Part shown: positions 34,633 to 43,933 of the stretch, in pieces | Layout of the letters: each line of letters starts with the position of its first letter | Numbering within the stretch: position 1 is the first letter of the stretch | Source of the DNA: CAKOTZ01 sp964489885 | GTDB taxonomy: Bacteria > Bacillota > Clostridia > TANB77 > CAG-508 | Assembly: GCA_964489885.1 (NCBI GenBank) | Contig: CAZAZX010000004.1 | Location: 42,495-106,494, forward strand | DNA: 64,000 nt | Reading direction: 5' to 3' | Notes under the pieces: generated by a model | Told to the model about the DNA's origin: nothing | Databases searched by the model: none | Seen by the model: only the letters and a program-made list of their open reading frames with translations | Program-made: the position numbers and the translations under genes

Positions 34633-35955
34633 TTATTTTTCTTTTCTTTCTCTTATCACTAGACGAATTGGTGTACCTTCAAGGCCAAATGTTGACCTTA
34701 ATTGATTAATCAAATATCTTTGATATGAGAAATGAAATAAATTCTTATTATTAACAAAAATTACAAAAGTTGGTGGTTTTGTACTTGCCTGAGTAATATA
34801 CATTATTTTAAGTCTTTTTCCCTTATCTGTTGGTGGCTGAATGACTGCAATAGCCTCATTAATCACTTCATTCAGCATTGCAGTTGAAATTCTCATTGCA
34901 TTGTTATTTGCTATATTGTTTACTAATTCATAAATTTTTTCAACCCTTTGTCCAGTTTTAGCTGAAATAAACATAATTGGTGCATAATTTAAATAGCTAA
35001 GTTTATTTCTAATATCTTTTTTGAATTTTTCAGTTGTATACATATCTTTTTCAACTGAATCCCATTTATTGACAGCTAAAATAATTCCCTTACCAGCTTC
35101 ATGAGCTTCTCCTGCTATCTTTGCATCTTGGTCAGTTACACCTTCTTGTGCATCTATTAACATTAAACAAACATCTGCTCTTTCAATTGCAAGCAAAGTT
35201 CGCATAACACTAAATTTTTCAATTGAATCTGAAACTTTGCTTTTTCTTCTAATGCCAGCTGTATCAATAAATACGTATTTACCATGTTCATTTTCATAAT
35301 ACGAATCAATTGCATCTCTTGTTGTTCCAGCAATATCACTAACTATTGACCTATTTTCTCCTAATATTGTATTTAAAAGAGATGATTTACCAACATTTGG
35401 CTTTCCTATAATCGCGACTTTTATAATTTCATCTTCATTTTCATCATCTTTTTTCTCAGGAAGATGCTCGAAAACTGCATCTAATACATCACCAATTCCT
35501 AAAGCATTTGCGCTAGACATTGGATAAGGCTCTCCTATTCCTAAATTGTAAAATTCATAAATATCATCAGTTGTCTTACCAAAATTATCAGCTTTATTAC
35601 AAACAAGAACAATCGGTTTTTTAGACTTTTTTAATATTATTGCAATTTCCTTATCTGTTGCTGTAACTCCCTGTTTAATGTCTGTTAAGAAAATAATAAC
35701 ATCTGCAATGTTAATTGCGATATTGGCCTGTTCCAACATTTGATTAGTAATTGTATCTTCAGAATCTAACTCTAATCCGCCAGTATCTATTAGTGTAAAA
35801 TCTGTTCCCCTCCAGTTAGCATCAGCATAGATTCTATCCCTAGTTACACCTGGTTCATCTTGCACAATTGAAATTCTATGACCAACAATATAATTAAAAA
35901 AAGTTGATTTACCAACATTAGGCCTACCAATAATTGCTACTGTTGGTTTGGACAT
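34633..35955 (-). CDS. der: ribosome biogenesis GTPase Der (EngA)
   Basis: 440 residues with two tandem GTPase domains, the mark of Der: G1 IIGRPNVGKSTFFN and DTGGLE, then IIGKPNVGKSSLLN and DTAGIRRKSK, and a C-terminal KH-like domain (TDKGKRLKIMYITQA, FHFSYQRYLINQLR). Assembles the 50S subunit. It has its own promoter (36011-36040) and begins the der-plsY-gpsA-dtd group. AGGGAGGTGG site before the ATG. Confidence 0.97.
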   Translation of the reverse strand: MSKPTVAIIGRPNVGKSTFFNYIVGHRISIVQDEPGVTRDRIYADANWRGTDFTLIDTGGLELDSEDTITNQMLEQANIAINIADVIIFLTDIKQGVTATDKEIAIILKKSKKPIVLVCNKADNFGKTTDDIYEFYNLGIGEPYPMSSANALGIGDVLDAVFEHLPEKKDDENEDEIIKVAIIGKPNVGKSSLLNTILGENRSIVSDIAGTTRDAIDSYYENEHGKYVFIDTAGIRRKSKVSDSIEKFSVMRTLLAIERADVCLMLIDAQEGVTDQDAKIAGEAHEAGKGIILAVNKWDSVEKDMYTTEKFKKDIRNKLSYLNYAPIMFISAKTGQRVEKIYELVNNIANNNAMRISTAMLNEVINEAIAVIQPPTDKGKRLKIMYITQASTKPPTFVIFVNNKNLFHFSYQRYLINQLRSTFGLEGTPIRLVIRERKEK

Positions 35956-36010
35956 AACACCACCTCCCTTAATTAAATTTAAAATATTTTTATTTCAAAA
36001 TTGCTAGTTC

Positions 36011-36040
36011 ATTATATCATACAAATATTATAAAAATCAA
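36011..36040 (-). promoter_or_regulatory. probable promoter of der
   Basis: On the minus strand TTGATT (36035-36040) and TATAAT (36011-36016) are separated by 18 bases, in the 86-base gap between argS and der. Confidence 0.45.
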
Positions 36041-36041
36041 T

Positions 36042-37754
36042 TTACATTTTGTCAGGCATTTCCATTCCCAATAAACCAGCTCCAGATTTTAAAACTATAT
36101 TTACAGCATAAGTTATAAGTAATCTAGCTTTCATTGTGTCTTCATCATCTACTATTATCTTGTTTTCATTATAAAAATTACTATATGCTTTAGATAAATC
36201 TAATAAGTATCTTGCAATAAATGAAGGTTCATTTTTTTCTGCTGCACTTATAACTGTATTTGTAAATTTCTCTAACAATTTAACAATTTCAATTGATTGA
36301 TTATCTAGCAATTTATTATAGTCTATATTTTCTAAGTAATTAACATTAGGTACTTTTTCTAATACACTTTTAGTTCTAACATACATATACTGAATATAAG
36401 GACCAGTTTCTCCATTAAAGTTTAAAATCATATCCCAATCAAAAATTTCATCTTTAATTCTAGAGTTAGCTAAATCATTAAATATAATAGCTCCAACGCC
36501 AATTTTTCTAGCTGTATCTTCATCATATTTTTCTTCTGGATTTTTCTCTTTCATTATTTTTTCAACTTTCTCTATTGATTCCATAAGAATATCTTCAAGG
36601 GAAACTGAATTTCCTGTCCTAGAACCAATCTTTTTTCCATTTTTATCTACAACTAATCCAAATGGCACATGAATACAGTTATCAGCATATTTTTTATAAC
36701 CCATTAACTCCAACACTTTAAATATTTGTTTGAAATGAAGCTGTTGTTCACTTCCAACAACATAAATTGCTTTTTCAAAATTAAAAGTACTAATTCTATC
36801 TTTTAAAGCTGCTAAATCACGTGTTGCATATATTGTTGTTCCAGCAGATGTAATGATTATACATGGTGGCATACCATATTCATCTAAATTTACAATTTGT
36901 GCTCCTTGAGATTCTATTAATAAATTCTTATTTTTTAATTCGTCCACAATTTCCTGCATTTTATCATTATAGTAAGCTTCGCCTCTATATAAATCAAATT
37001 TTGCATTTAACAATTTATATGTTTTCTCATAATTTTCTAAGCTAATTTTACGAAGCCACTCCCAAGTTTTATAAGTTTCTTCATCTCCATCTTCTAGCTT
37101 CTTTAACCATGATTTTGCAAGTATAGTTAATTCAGGGTTTTCTTTTTCTTCTTTATTAAAACGAACATATATTTTTAAAATAACATCTATTGCTTTTTCA
37201 TTTTCAAAATCATATTCATCTTTCCATAGAGATAGTCCAGCCATAACTTTTCCAAATTGAACACCCCAATCTCCAAGAAAATTTACCCCAATACTGTTAT
37301 AACCTAAAAATTGATATATTTTATATAATGAGCCACCTATAACAGTTGAACGTAAATGTCCAATATGAAATGGCTTTGCAATATTGGGAGAGGAATAATC
37401 TATAACAATATTCTTTCCATTTCCAATATTTACTTTGCCATATCCATCCTTTTTGTCAATTACTTGTTCTAATGTATTTTTGACAAGACTTGTTTTATTT
37501 ACAAAAAAATTTAAGTATCCACCAACAACAACTGATTTTTCAATTATATTGTTGTCAATTTTTAAATTTTCATTAATTTCTTGAGCAATGATTGGTGGAG
37601 CTTTTTTTAGTTTTTTAGCTAAACGAAAGCAAGGAAAAGCATAATCCCCCATTTTTTTATTTGAAGGCTCTTCAATAAATTTTTCTATTTCATTTTCATT
37701 AATTTTAGTATATGCAGAAATAGATTCTGCAATTGTCTGCTTGTAATCTATCAT
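36042..37754 (-). CDS. argS: arginyl-tRNA synthetase
   Basis: Class I synthetase, 570 residues: N-terminal Add1 domain, SPNIAKPFHIGHLRSTVIGG (HIGH motif, about residue 125), MNDWGVQFGK-like GDWGVQFGKVMAGL, and KKIGSRTGNSVSLED in place of KMSKR, with a C-terminal anticodon-binding DALR helical domain. It charges tRNA-Arg; whether any tRNA-Arg reads CGG in this organism is the open question raised by the frameshift sites. Start ATG after TAGGAGG. Confidence 0.96.
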   Translation of the reverse strand: MIDYKQTIAESISAYTKINENEIEKFIEEPSNKKMGDYAFPCFRLAKKLKKAPPIIAQEINENLKIDNNIIEKSVVVGGYLNFFVNKTSLVKNTLEQVIDKKDGYGKVNIGNGKNIVIDYSSPNIAKPFHIGHLRSTVIGGSLYKIYQFLGYNSIGVNFLGDWGVQFGKVMAGLSLWKDEYDFENEKAIDVILKIYVRFNKEEKENPELTILAKSWLKKLEDGDEETYKTWEWLRKISLENYEKTYKLLNAKFDLYRGEAYYNDKMQEIVDELKNKNLLIESQGAQIVNLDEYGMPPCIIITSAGTTIYATRDLAALKDRISTFNFEKAIYVVGSEQQLHFKQIFKVLELMGYKKYADNCIHVPFGLVVDKNGKKIGSRTGNSVSLEDILMESIEKVEKIMKEKNPEEKYDEDTARKIGVGAIIFNDLANSRIKDEIFDWDMILNFNGETGPYIQYMYVRTKSVLEKVPNVNYLENIDYNKLLDNQSIEIVKLLEKFTNTVISAAEKNEPSFIARYLLDLSKAYSNFYNENKIIVDDEDTMKARLLITYAVNIVLKSGAGLLGMEMPDKM

Positions 37755-37765
37755 TATAAATCCTC

Positions 37766-38789
37766 CTACTTGCTACAATAATTGCAAAGTATCGCTTCTA
37801 ACCCAAGATTTAAGTCAATTTTTCCTTGTTTAGAATTAACATCTAAATTATAAAATTCATTTAAAATTTGGCGAAGCATTGTTTCTGAAAAATATCTTGC
37901 TTGCATTTTGTATTTATCAATTAAAAATGTTTGATTAGGTTTTAAATTAAGATTTTGTAAAATATTTTCATTGTATTTTTGCGATAAACAAACTATATAT
38001 AATCGTCTAAAATGTGAATATAACATAATTAAAATCTTCTGCACAGGTTCTTTATTATATATTAAGTCATTTAAAATTGAAATAGACTTATCAATATTTT
38101 TATTTCCAAGAGCATCAGTTAAATCAAATATCCTTGTATTAATAGTTCTAACAGTCAATAAATCAATATCTTCTCCGAGTTATTGTTCCTCCTTCTCCTG
38201 AGAATTCAATAAGCTTTCTAATTTCATTAATAACATCTTGCATATCTGTTCCAACAAGGGATATAAATTTATTTATTGTTTTAGAATCAATATTTACTCT
38301 ATATAAAGAACAAATTTGTTTGATTTTAGTTGATAGTTCACCAATCTTATAATTTTCAAAATTGCAAACAATTCCTATTTTTTCAATCTCTTGAAACAAA
38401 TTATTTTTTTCAACAATATCTTCATAAAATACAATTAATACATTTTTATTAATATAATCTATATTTTCTTCTAAATAATCCTTTATATTATCTTGAATAG
38501 AAGATAATTGTGTTTTTTTAGTTTTAGCTTCTTTTTTAAAAAGCATTGTATTTCTAGCAAAAATAAATTTTGATTCATAACCAAAAGCTGGAGTTTCAAT
38601 ATTGGATAAAAGAGTTCCTATACTATTTGCATCAATATTAATATAATTAATACCTTTAATTAACTCGCCAAAACCTTTTTTTATCTTTTTTAAAGCCCTT
38701 TCAATTTCATAAGCATTATCACCATAAAGCAAGTATATACCTCTTAAATTATCTTTATTAATTTTATTATTTAACTGCGTAATATTCAA
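37766..38789 (-). CDS. holA: DNA polymerase III delta subunit, read through a +1 shift at CGG
   Basis: Clamp-loader subunit that opens the beta clamp. TTG start at 38789 after GGAGG. The N-terminal part has GIYLLYGDNAYEIERAL and later LVGTDMQDVINEIRKLIEFSGEGGTIT. There the 0 frame reads ACT CGG AGA AGA TAT TGA. Skipping C gives GGA GAA GAT ATT GAT TTA TTG and continues TVRTINTRIFDLTDAL, QKILIMLYSHFRRLY to the C-terminus: 340 residues, the normal HolA length. The gene is essential in bacteria, so a real null is unlikely. Confidence 0.9.
38175..38177 (-). other. +1 frameshift site, CGG-A read as Gly (holA)
   Basis: Codons ATA ACT CGG AGA AGA TAT TGA in frame 0; ACT (C) GGA GAA GAT ATT GAT after skipping C, giving the family-typical T-x-E-D-I-D before TVRTINTRIFDL. 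P-site codon ACT, fourth base A. Confidence 0.8.
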
Positions 38790-38839
38790 TTTAAGAAGCC
38801 TCCTTTATTTAATCTAAAAAACTCTCTATCGATAAAAAA

Positions 38840-39325
38840 TTATAACTTTTCAGCAAATTTTGCAGAATGTGCATGACATATTGCTATAGCCATGCTATCT
38901 GTAATATCATCTAGCTTAGGAATCTCTTGAACATTTAATATAGCTTTTACCATTTGTTGTACCTGTTTTTTCTCAGCTCGTCCATAGCCAACAACAGCTT
39001 GTTTAACTTGAAGAGGTGTATATTCATAAGTTGGAATATTATTTTTACATCCGACAACTAATACTATTCCTCTTGCTTGAGCTACATTTATACCAGTTTT
39101 AATATTTTGGTTAAAGAATAGCTCTTCAACAGACATTGCATCTGGTTTATATTTTTTTACAATTACATCAAGTTCATCATATAAAATAGTAAGTCTTAAT
39201 TGAAATGACGTGTGAGCCTTTGTTAAAATCGCTCCACTATCTATTAGTTTAAATTTATTTCCAATATAATCAATAATACTATATCCTGTTATAGCAAATC
39301 CCGGGTCAATCCCTAGTATCCTCAT
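38840..39325 (-). CDS. ruvC: Holliday junction resolvase RuvC
   Basis: 161-residue RNase H-fold endonuclease. Catalytic acidic residues appear in ILGIDPGFAITGYS (Asp7), SVEELFFNQN (Glu near 67) and DDITDSMAIAICHAH (near 139-142). The ATG lies inside the end of the debranching-enzyme gene when that gene is read through its CGG shift (20-base overlap). ruvA and ruvB are not in the window. Confidence 0.95.
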   Translation of the reverse strand: MRILGIDPGFAITGYSIIDYIGNKFKLIDSGAILTKAHTSFQLRLTILYDELDVIVKKYKPDAMSVEELFFNQNIKTGINVAQARGIVLVVGCKNNIPTYEYTPLQVKQAVVGYGRAEKKQVQQMVKAILNVQEIPKLDDITDSMAIAICHAHSAKFAEKL

Positions 39326-41358
39326 TATTGTTTACCTTCTTTTCATCAATTAAAATTTTAAATATTTCGCTAACACTCCATGCTTGAGCAACTGTTCCTC
39401 TTGGGTTAAATGGAGTTTTAGAATCATAAATCTCTGATATACTTCCATAACAAGCATCTTGATAAAATGCCTTTGAATATGTTTTTTTAACTTTCTTTAG
39501 AAAATCAGAATATTCATCTTCTAATTCTTTTTTCTTTCTCTTTGTTTTTACTGAATCAATTCGGTTTTTTAAAGCATTATTATATAATCCAAGTAACCAT
39601 GGCCAAGTTATTCCTTGATGATAAGAAGCATCTCTTGTAGGTCCATCTCCCTCATAAACATCAACATATCCGGGGTTCGCCTTTTGCCAATGTTTTTAAT
39701 CCATAAGAATTTAATAGTTTAGATTTTACTGTTTCAATTATTTGCTCCCCAATTTTACTAGCTGGATCAATAACCGGATAAGACAATGATAAACTAAATA
39801 ATTGATTAGGTCTAACTTTGTCATCACCTATAACATCATACAAACATTTTTTCTTTTTGTTATAAAATTTCTTTTCAAATGAAGCCTTAGTCTTTTCAGC
39901 CATTTCTTTATACTTTTTTGCATTTCTTTTTTTACCAAGTAATTCGCTAAAATTTTCCATTATTTTTAAAGCATTATACCATAAAGCATTAATTTCAACA
40001 GCTTTTCCATTTCTTGGAGTTATAACAAAATTGCCGACTTTAGCATCCATCCATGTATTTTGAATTCTCTTAGTTCCACTAATCATTAAATTATCTTCAT
40101 CTAAATGTATATTATTATCATCATAATCTATACCCTTAGCATAAGACTTAATAATTCTTTCTAAAATTATATAAATTTCTGATTTAATAAATTTTAAATC
40201 ATCTGTGTATTGTAAGTATTTATTAACTTGTTCAAATAGTAATAAAGAACTATCTGCACTATTATATAAAGGTCTATTATCAAATCCTGAATATCCATTA
40301 GGAACAAGTCCATATTTTATATTTCGAATAAAAGTATATAAAACTTCTTTTGCAATTTTATATCTTTTTGTAACTAGCAATAAACCTTCAAATGAAATTA
40401 ATGCATCTCTTCCCCAATCCAAGAACCAATGATATCCAGCAATTAATGTATGTAATCTAAAACTAGGTCTATACACAACAAAATTATCAGTAGCAATTAT
40501 AAAATCTCTAATTAGTAAATTATCTTTTTTGCTTTTATCATTTTCAATTAATCCAGTATTATCTATTAAAATATTTAATCTTTTAATTTCATCATCTATA
40601 ACTTTACTTGATTCAATTTCATCAATATTTTCTTCTAATGAACAGGTAAATGATATTTCTTTTTCTTCATTAGGTTTTAAAGTGATTTCAAATCTTCCAG
40701 GTACATAATGATTTTCTTCTGCAATAAAACCTCTTTTTTCTTCTTCTAAATAAAACATATTCCTAAAATAATCATTATGGTGTTGAATGTATATTCCATC
40801 AGAACATTTAATATATATAGGATAAGCATTATTATTATCTAATATGACTTTAAGTTTATTATTAGTATATTCTTGCTTTGCATCTAGGTATACATTTGTA
40901 GTTGTAGTATGAAAATCTCTGAAATTAAGAAGCGGTGCAAGGCATAATTTTGCATTATCCTTCCCATTTTTTATTTTATATTGCAAACAAACAGTATTCC
41001 TTGCATATTGCATGCAAATTGTTTTTTTAATTTTAACATCTTCTATTTCAAAGTTAAAAACAGGTAAATAGTCTTTTTCAAAACTTACTTGATTTTTAAA
41101 CCCTTCTGCTACATAATTTTTGCCAATATTGGTATATAAAATATGCTTTTTGCCGTTAATTTCAATACTTTCATCCACTTTTGATACTAAAACATAACGC
41201 CTAGCTGGTGGAGTTAACCCAACAACAAGTAAACCATGATATTTTCTTGTATTAGCTCCAACAATTGTTGAAGAACTATATCCTCCTAATCCATTTGTTA
41301 TAATCCATTCTTTTTGTAAAGCATCTTCAAAATTAATTTCTTTTTTTAGATATTTCAT
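39306..41358 (-). CDS. glycogen debranching enzyme, read through a +1 shift at CGG
   Basis: Amylo-alpha-1,6-glucosidase-type protein. The N-terminal GDE domain has WIITNGLGGYSSSTIVGANTRKYHGLL; the C-terminal (alpha/alpha)6 barrel has AGYHWFLDWGRDALISFEGLLL and WMDAKVGNFVITPRNGKAVEINALWYNAL. At codon 563 the frame reads GAA CCC CGG ATA TGT TGA. Skipping C gives GGA TAT GTT GAT GTT TAT GAG and 120 more residues including GDGPTRDASYHQGITWPWLLGLY, a core motif of the family. Total 683 residues, normal. The TGA stop at 39306 overlaps the ruvC start. Confidence 0.9.
39670..39672 (-). other. +1 frameshift site, CGG-A read as Gly (debranching enzyme)
   Basis: Codons GAA CCC CGG ATA TGT TGA in frame 0; CCC (C) GGA TAT GTT GAT after skipping C. 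P-site codon CCC, fourth base A. A run of four C residues here also makes this the site most open to a simple homopolymer error. Confidence 0.75.
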
Positions 41359-41399
41359 TTGTAAATCCTCCCTAAATTTAGGTTTATTCTGTAGTTGTT

Positions 41400-42986
41400 T
41401 TAATTTCTTTTGTTATTATTTTCTTTTGAACGTATTCTTTCTATTGTATCCAAAGAATCTGTTTGATTGTAAATTCTAATATTTTCTTTTCTTGTTGCAT
41501 CACTAGATTTTATATCTTTTATTCTGTCACTGTATTTCTCACTAAATTTACTTTTGCTTTTATTAATATGCCTATTTTGTTTTTTATCTAGCTTATGTGC
41601 ATTCTTTCTCTTTAATCTTTGTGCTCTATTTTTGTGTTTTTCTTTTTGCTTTTGGTCTTTTAACTTAGAATTTAATAAAATATATTGTGTATCATATTGA
41701 AGGTCTTTAAATTTCAAATCACTACATATTAATTCCATAATTGTACTTGCTACCATATCTGAATCATGGCGAATAAACTCTCCATCAATTTTTGATAAAT
41801 TTTTTTGAATTATTTTTATATTTTTATCTTTAATTTTAGATAAATCACGTTCAACTATATCAGAACCACGCTTATTGTACATTCTAACATATTCTGGCAC
41901 TATTTCACCTGTATCACAAATACAATAATCTACAATTCCTTCTCCCGCGTGTTCAAATATAGCATTCATATGATCAGAAATACCATAATTATCTGTTTGA
42001 CCAGGTTGAGTCATAATATTACTTATATAAATTTTAAATGCCTTACTCTCTTTTATAGTTTTAGATACATTTTTTACTAAAAGATTAGGAATAACATTTG
42101 TGTACAAACTACCTGGTCCAATTATAATTGCATCAGCATCAGCTATTGCTTCTAAAACTCCAGGTGCTGGCTTGCAGTTTGTAGGAGAAATGTAAATACG
42201 ATTTATATTTGAAACCTTTTCATAAGTTATTTCTGGTATTTTATTTTTCTCTTTGACAACTGTACCATCATCTAATTCAGCACAAATATCAATTTCATCT
42301 TGGGTTACTGGCAAAACTTTTCCTGTGATATTTAAAATTTTGTTTGTATTTTCAACACTTGAAGAAACATTACCATATATTTCTTCCATAGCAGCTAGCA
42401 AAATATCTCCAAAATACAAATTTTTAAGCTTTCCTTCCATAAATTTATATTTTAATATCCTATTCATTTCAGATGTGTTATCAGATAAGGCAGCTAAACT
42501 ATCTTTTATATCATCCATAGGTAATAAATTCAATTGCATTCTAGATTCTGTTGGTGCATTACCATAATCAGAAACAGTAACAATTGCAGTAATATTACTT
42601 GTATAGTTCTTAAGTCCCTGTATTACTGTATTTAATCCATTTCCACCACCAATTACTACTATTTTAGGTCCTTTTTCATAAACTTTTTTATTAAATATTA
42701 GAGATTGAATATTTACTTGTGCTTTTTCTCTATTTGCAATGTCAGTATCATTTGCCTCAATAACAAGTTCTAGAGTTCTTTTCTGAATAAAAACTAAACC
42801 AAGAATAACAAAAATAAATCCAAAAACAAAGAGTGCTACAATTTCTATAACGTCTAACACCTCTAATTGGTTTCCAACTAACATTTTTGCTAATCCATAA
42901 CAAACAAGCACAATACCAACCAAAATTAAGAACATCCATCTTTTAATTTTAGTACTACCCTTAAACCAAGTAAAAAAACCTTTCAT
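41400..42986 (-). CDS. yvcK: YvcK/CofD-like gluconeogenesis factor with membrane anchor and basic tail
   Basis: 528 residues. The core (about 110-440) has the UDP-sugar-binding family motifs VVIGGGNGLNTVIQGLKNY, VTVSDYGNAPTESR (usually DDGGSSGRLR) and IGPGSLYTNVIPNLLV, then QPGQTDNYGISDHMNAI. Two N-terminal membrane segments (about 17-36 and 45-66) precede it, as in some Clostridia. A C-terminal tail of about 85 residues is strongly basic (QKEKHKNRAQRLKRKNAHK). YvcK helps place penicillin-binding proteins on gluconeogenic media in Bacillus. murB is 15 bases upstream. Confidence 0.88.
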   Translation of the reverse strand: MKGFFTWFKGSTKIKRWMFLILVGIVLVCYGLAKMLVGNQLEVLDVIEIVALFVFGFIFVILGLVFIQKRTLELVIEANDTDIANREKAQVNIQSLIFNKKVYEKGPKIVVIGGGNGLNTVIQGLKNYTSNITAIVTVSDYGNAPTESRMQLNLLPMDDIKDSLAALSDNTSEMNRILKYKFMEGKLKNLYFGDILLAAMEEIYGNVSSSVENTNKILNITGKVLPVTQDEIDICAELDDGTVVKEKNKIPEITYEKVSNINRIYISPTNCKPAPGVLEAIADADAIIIGPGSLYTNVIPNLLVKNVSKTIKESKAFKIYISNIMTQPGQTDNYGISDHMNAIFEHAGEGIVDYCICDTGEIVPEYVRMYNKRGSDIVERDLSKIKDKNIKIIQKNLSKIDGEFIRHDSDMVASTIMELICSDLKFKDLQYDTQYILLNSKLKDQKQKEKHKNRAQRLKRKNAHKLDKKQNRHINKSKSKFSEKYSDRIKDIKSSDATRKENIRIYNQTDSLDTIERIRSKENNNKRN

Positions 42987-43001
42987 TAAAAACTTCCTCT
43001 C

Positions 43002-43919
43002 CTATTCCCCTATTACTTTAACTTCTAATTCTATGTTTACGTTAAACTTTTTATATACTTCACTTTTTACATATTCACTCAAATTCAAAATATCTTTTGA
43101 AGTAGCATGATTAGAATTAACAATAAATCCAGCGTGTTTTGTTGATACTTCTGCTCCTCCTATTTTATAACCTTTTAAACCACATTCATCAATCAATTTT
43201 GCAGTTATAAAGCCATTTCCTCTTTTAAATGTACTTCCAGCATTTGGCTTATCTAATGGCTGTTTTTCAGTTCTGGATAAAACATTTTGTTTCATAGATG
43301 CTTTAATTTCATTGGAATCTCCAATTGGTAATTCTAATAATGTTTCAAGTATAATGCAGTTGTTTTTTGAAAATACACTATTTCTATATTCAAAATGATG
43401 TTCAGAATTTGAAATTGTATTTATATTTCCATCCAAATCCATATATGTAGTAGTTTTGACTACATTTTTCATTTCAGATCCATACGCTCCTGCATTCATA
43501 TATACAGCACCTCCAATAGTGCCAGGAATTCCAACAGCAAATTCAAGTCCAGAAGCGGAATTATTTTTTGCTAGATTACTAATTTTAGTTAATGGTACAC
43601 CAGCTCCAGCTTTAATCAAAACTTTATCATTGTTTTTCTTAACATCATAATATTGAAAATCAATTTTCATTACAATGCCTCTGATTCCATTATCTTTGAC
43701 AATTAAATTAGTCCCGTTGCCTACTATTGTAAGTGGAATATTTTCTTTTTTTGAAAAATCTACTATATACTTTATTTCATCAATATTTGACGGTTTCACG
43801 AATATATCAGCATTTCCACCTGTTTTAAAAGAAGTATGTTTTTTCATCGGTTCATTAATTAAAACTTTTGTGCTATCAAAATTTTTTATTAGTTTATTAT
43901 AAATATCAACTGGTTCCAT
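43002..43919 (-). CDS. murB: UDP-N-acetylenolpyruvoylglucosamine reductase
   Basis: FAD-dependent enzyme that makes UDP-MurNAc. 305 residues, type II MurB: NEPMKKHTSFKTGGNADIFV for FAD binding, VGNGTNLIVKDNGIRG, GIPGTIGGAVYMNAGAYG with active-site Tyr region, FKRGNGFITAKLIDECGLKG, and VSTKHAGFIVN. A murB-yvcK order is common in Firmicutes. It follows fhs by 14 bases. Confidence 0.97.
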   Translation of the reverse strand: MEPVDIYNKLIKNFDSTKVLINEPMKKHTSFKTGGNADIFVKPSNIDEIKYIVDFSKKENIPLTIVGNGTNLIVKDNGIRGIVMKIDFQYYDVKKNNDKVLIKAGAGVPLTKISNLAKNNSASGLEFAVGIPGTIGGAVYMNAGAYGSEMKNVVKTTTYMDLDGNINTISNSEHHFEYRNSVFSKNNCIILETLLELPIGDSNEIKASMKQNVLSRTEKQPLDKPNAGSTFKRGNGFITAKLIDECGLKGYKIGGAEVSTKHAGFIVNSNHATSKDILNLSEYVKSEVYKKFNVNIELEVKVIGE

Positions 43920-43933
43920 AAAATCATCTCCCT

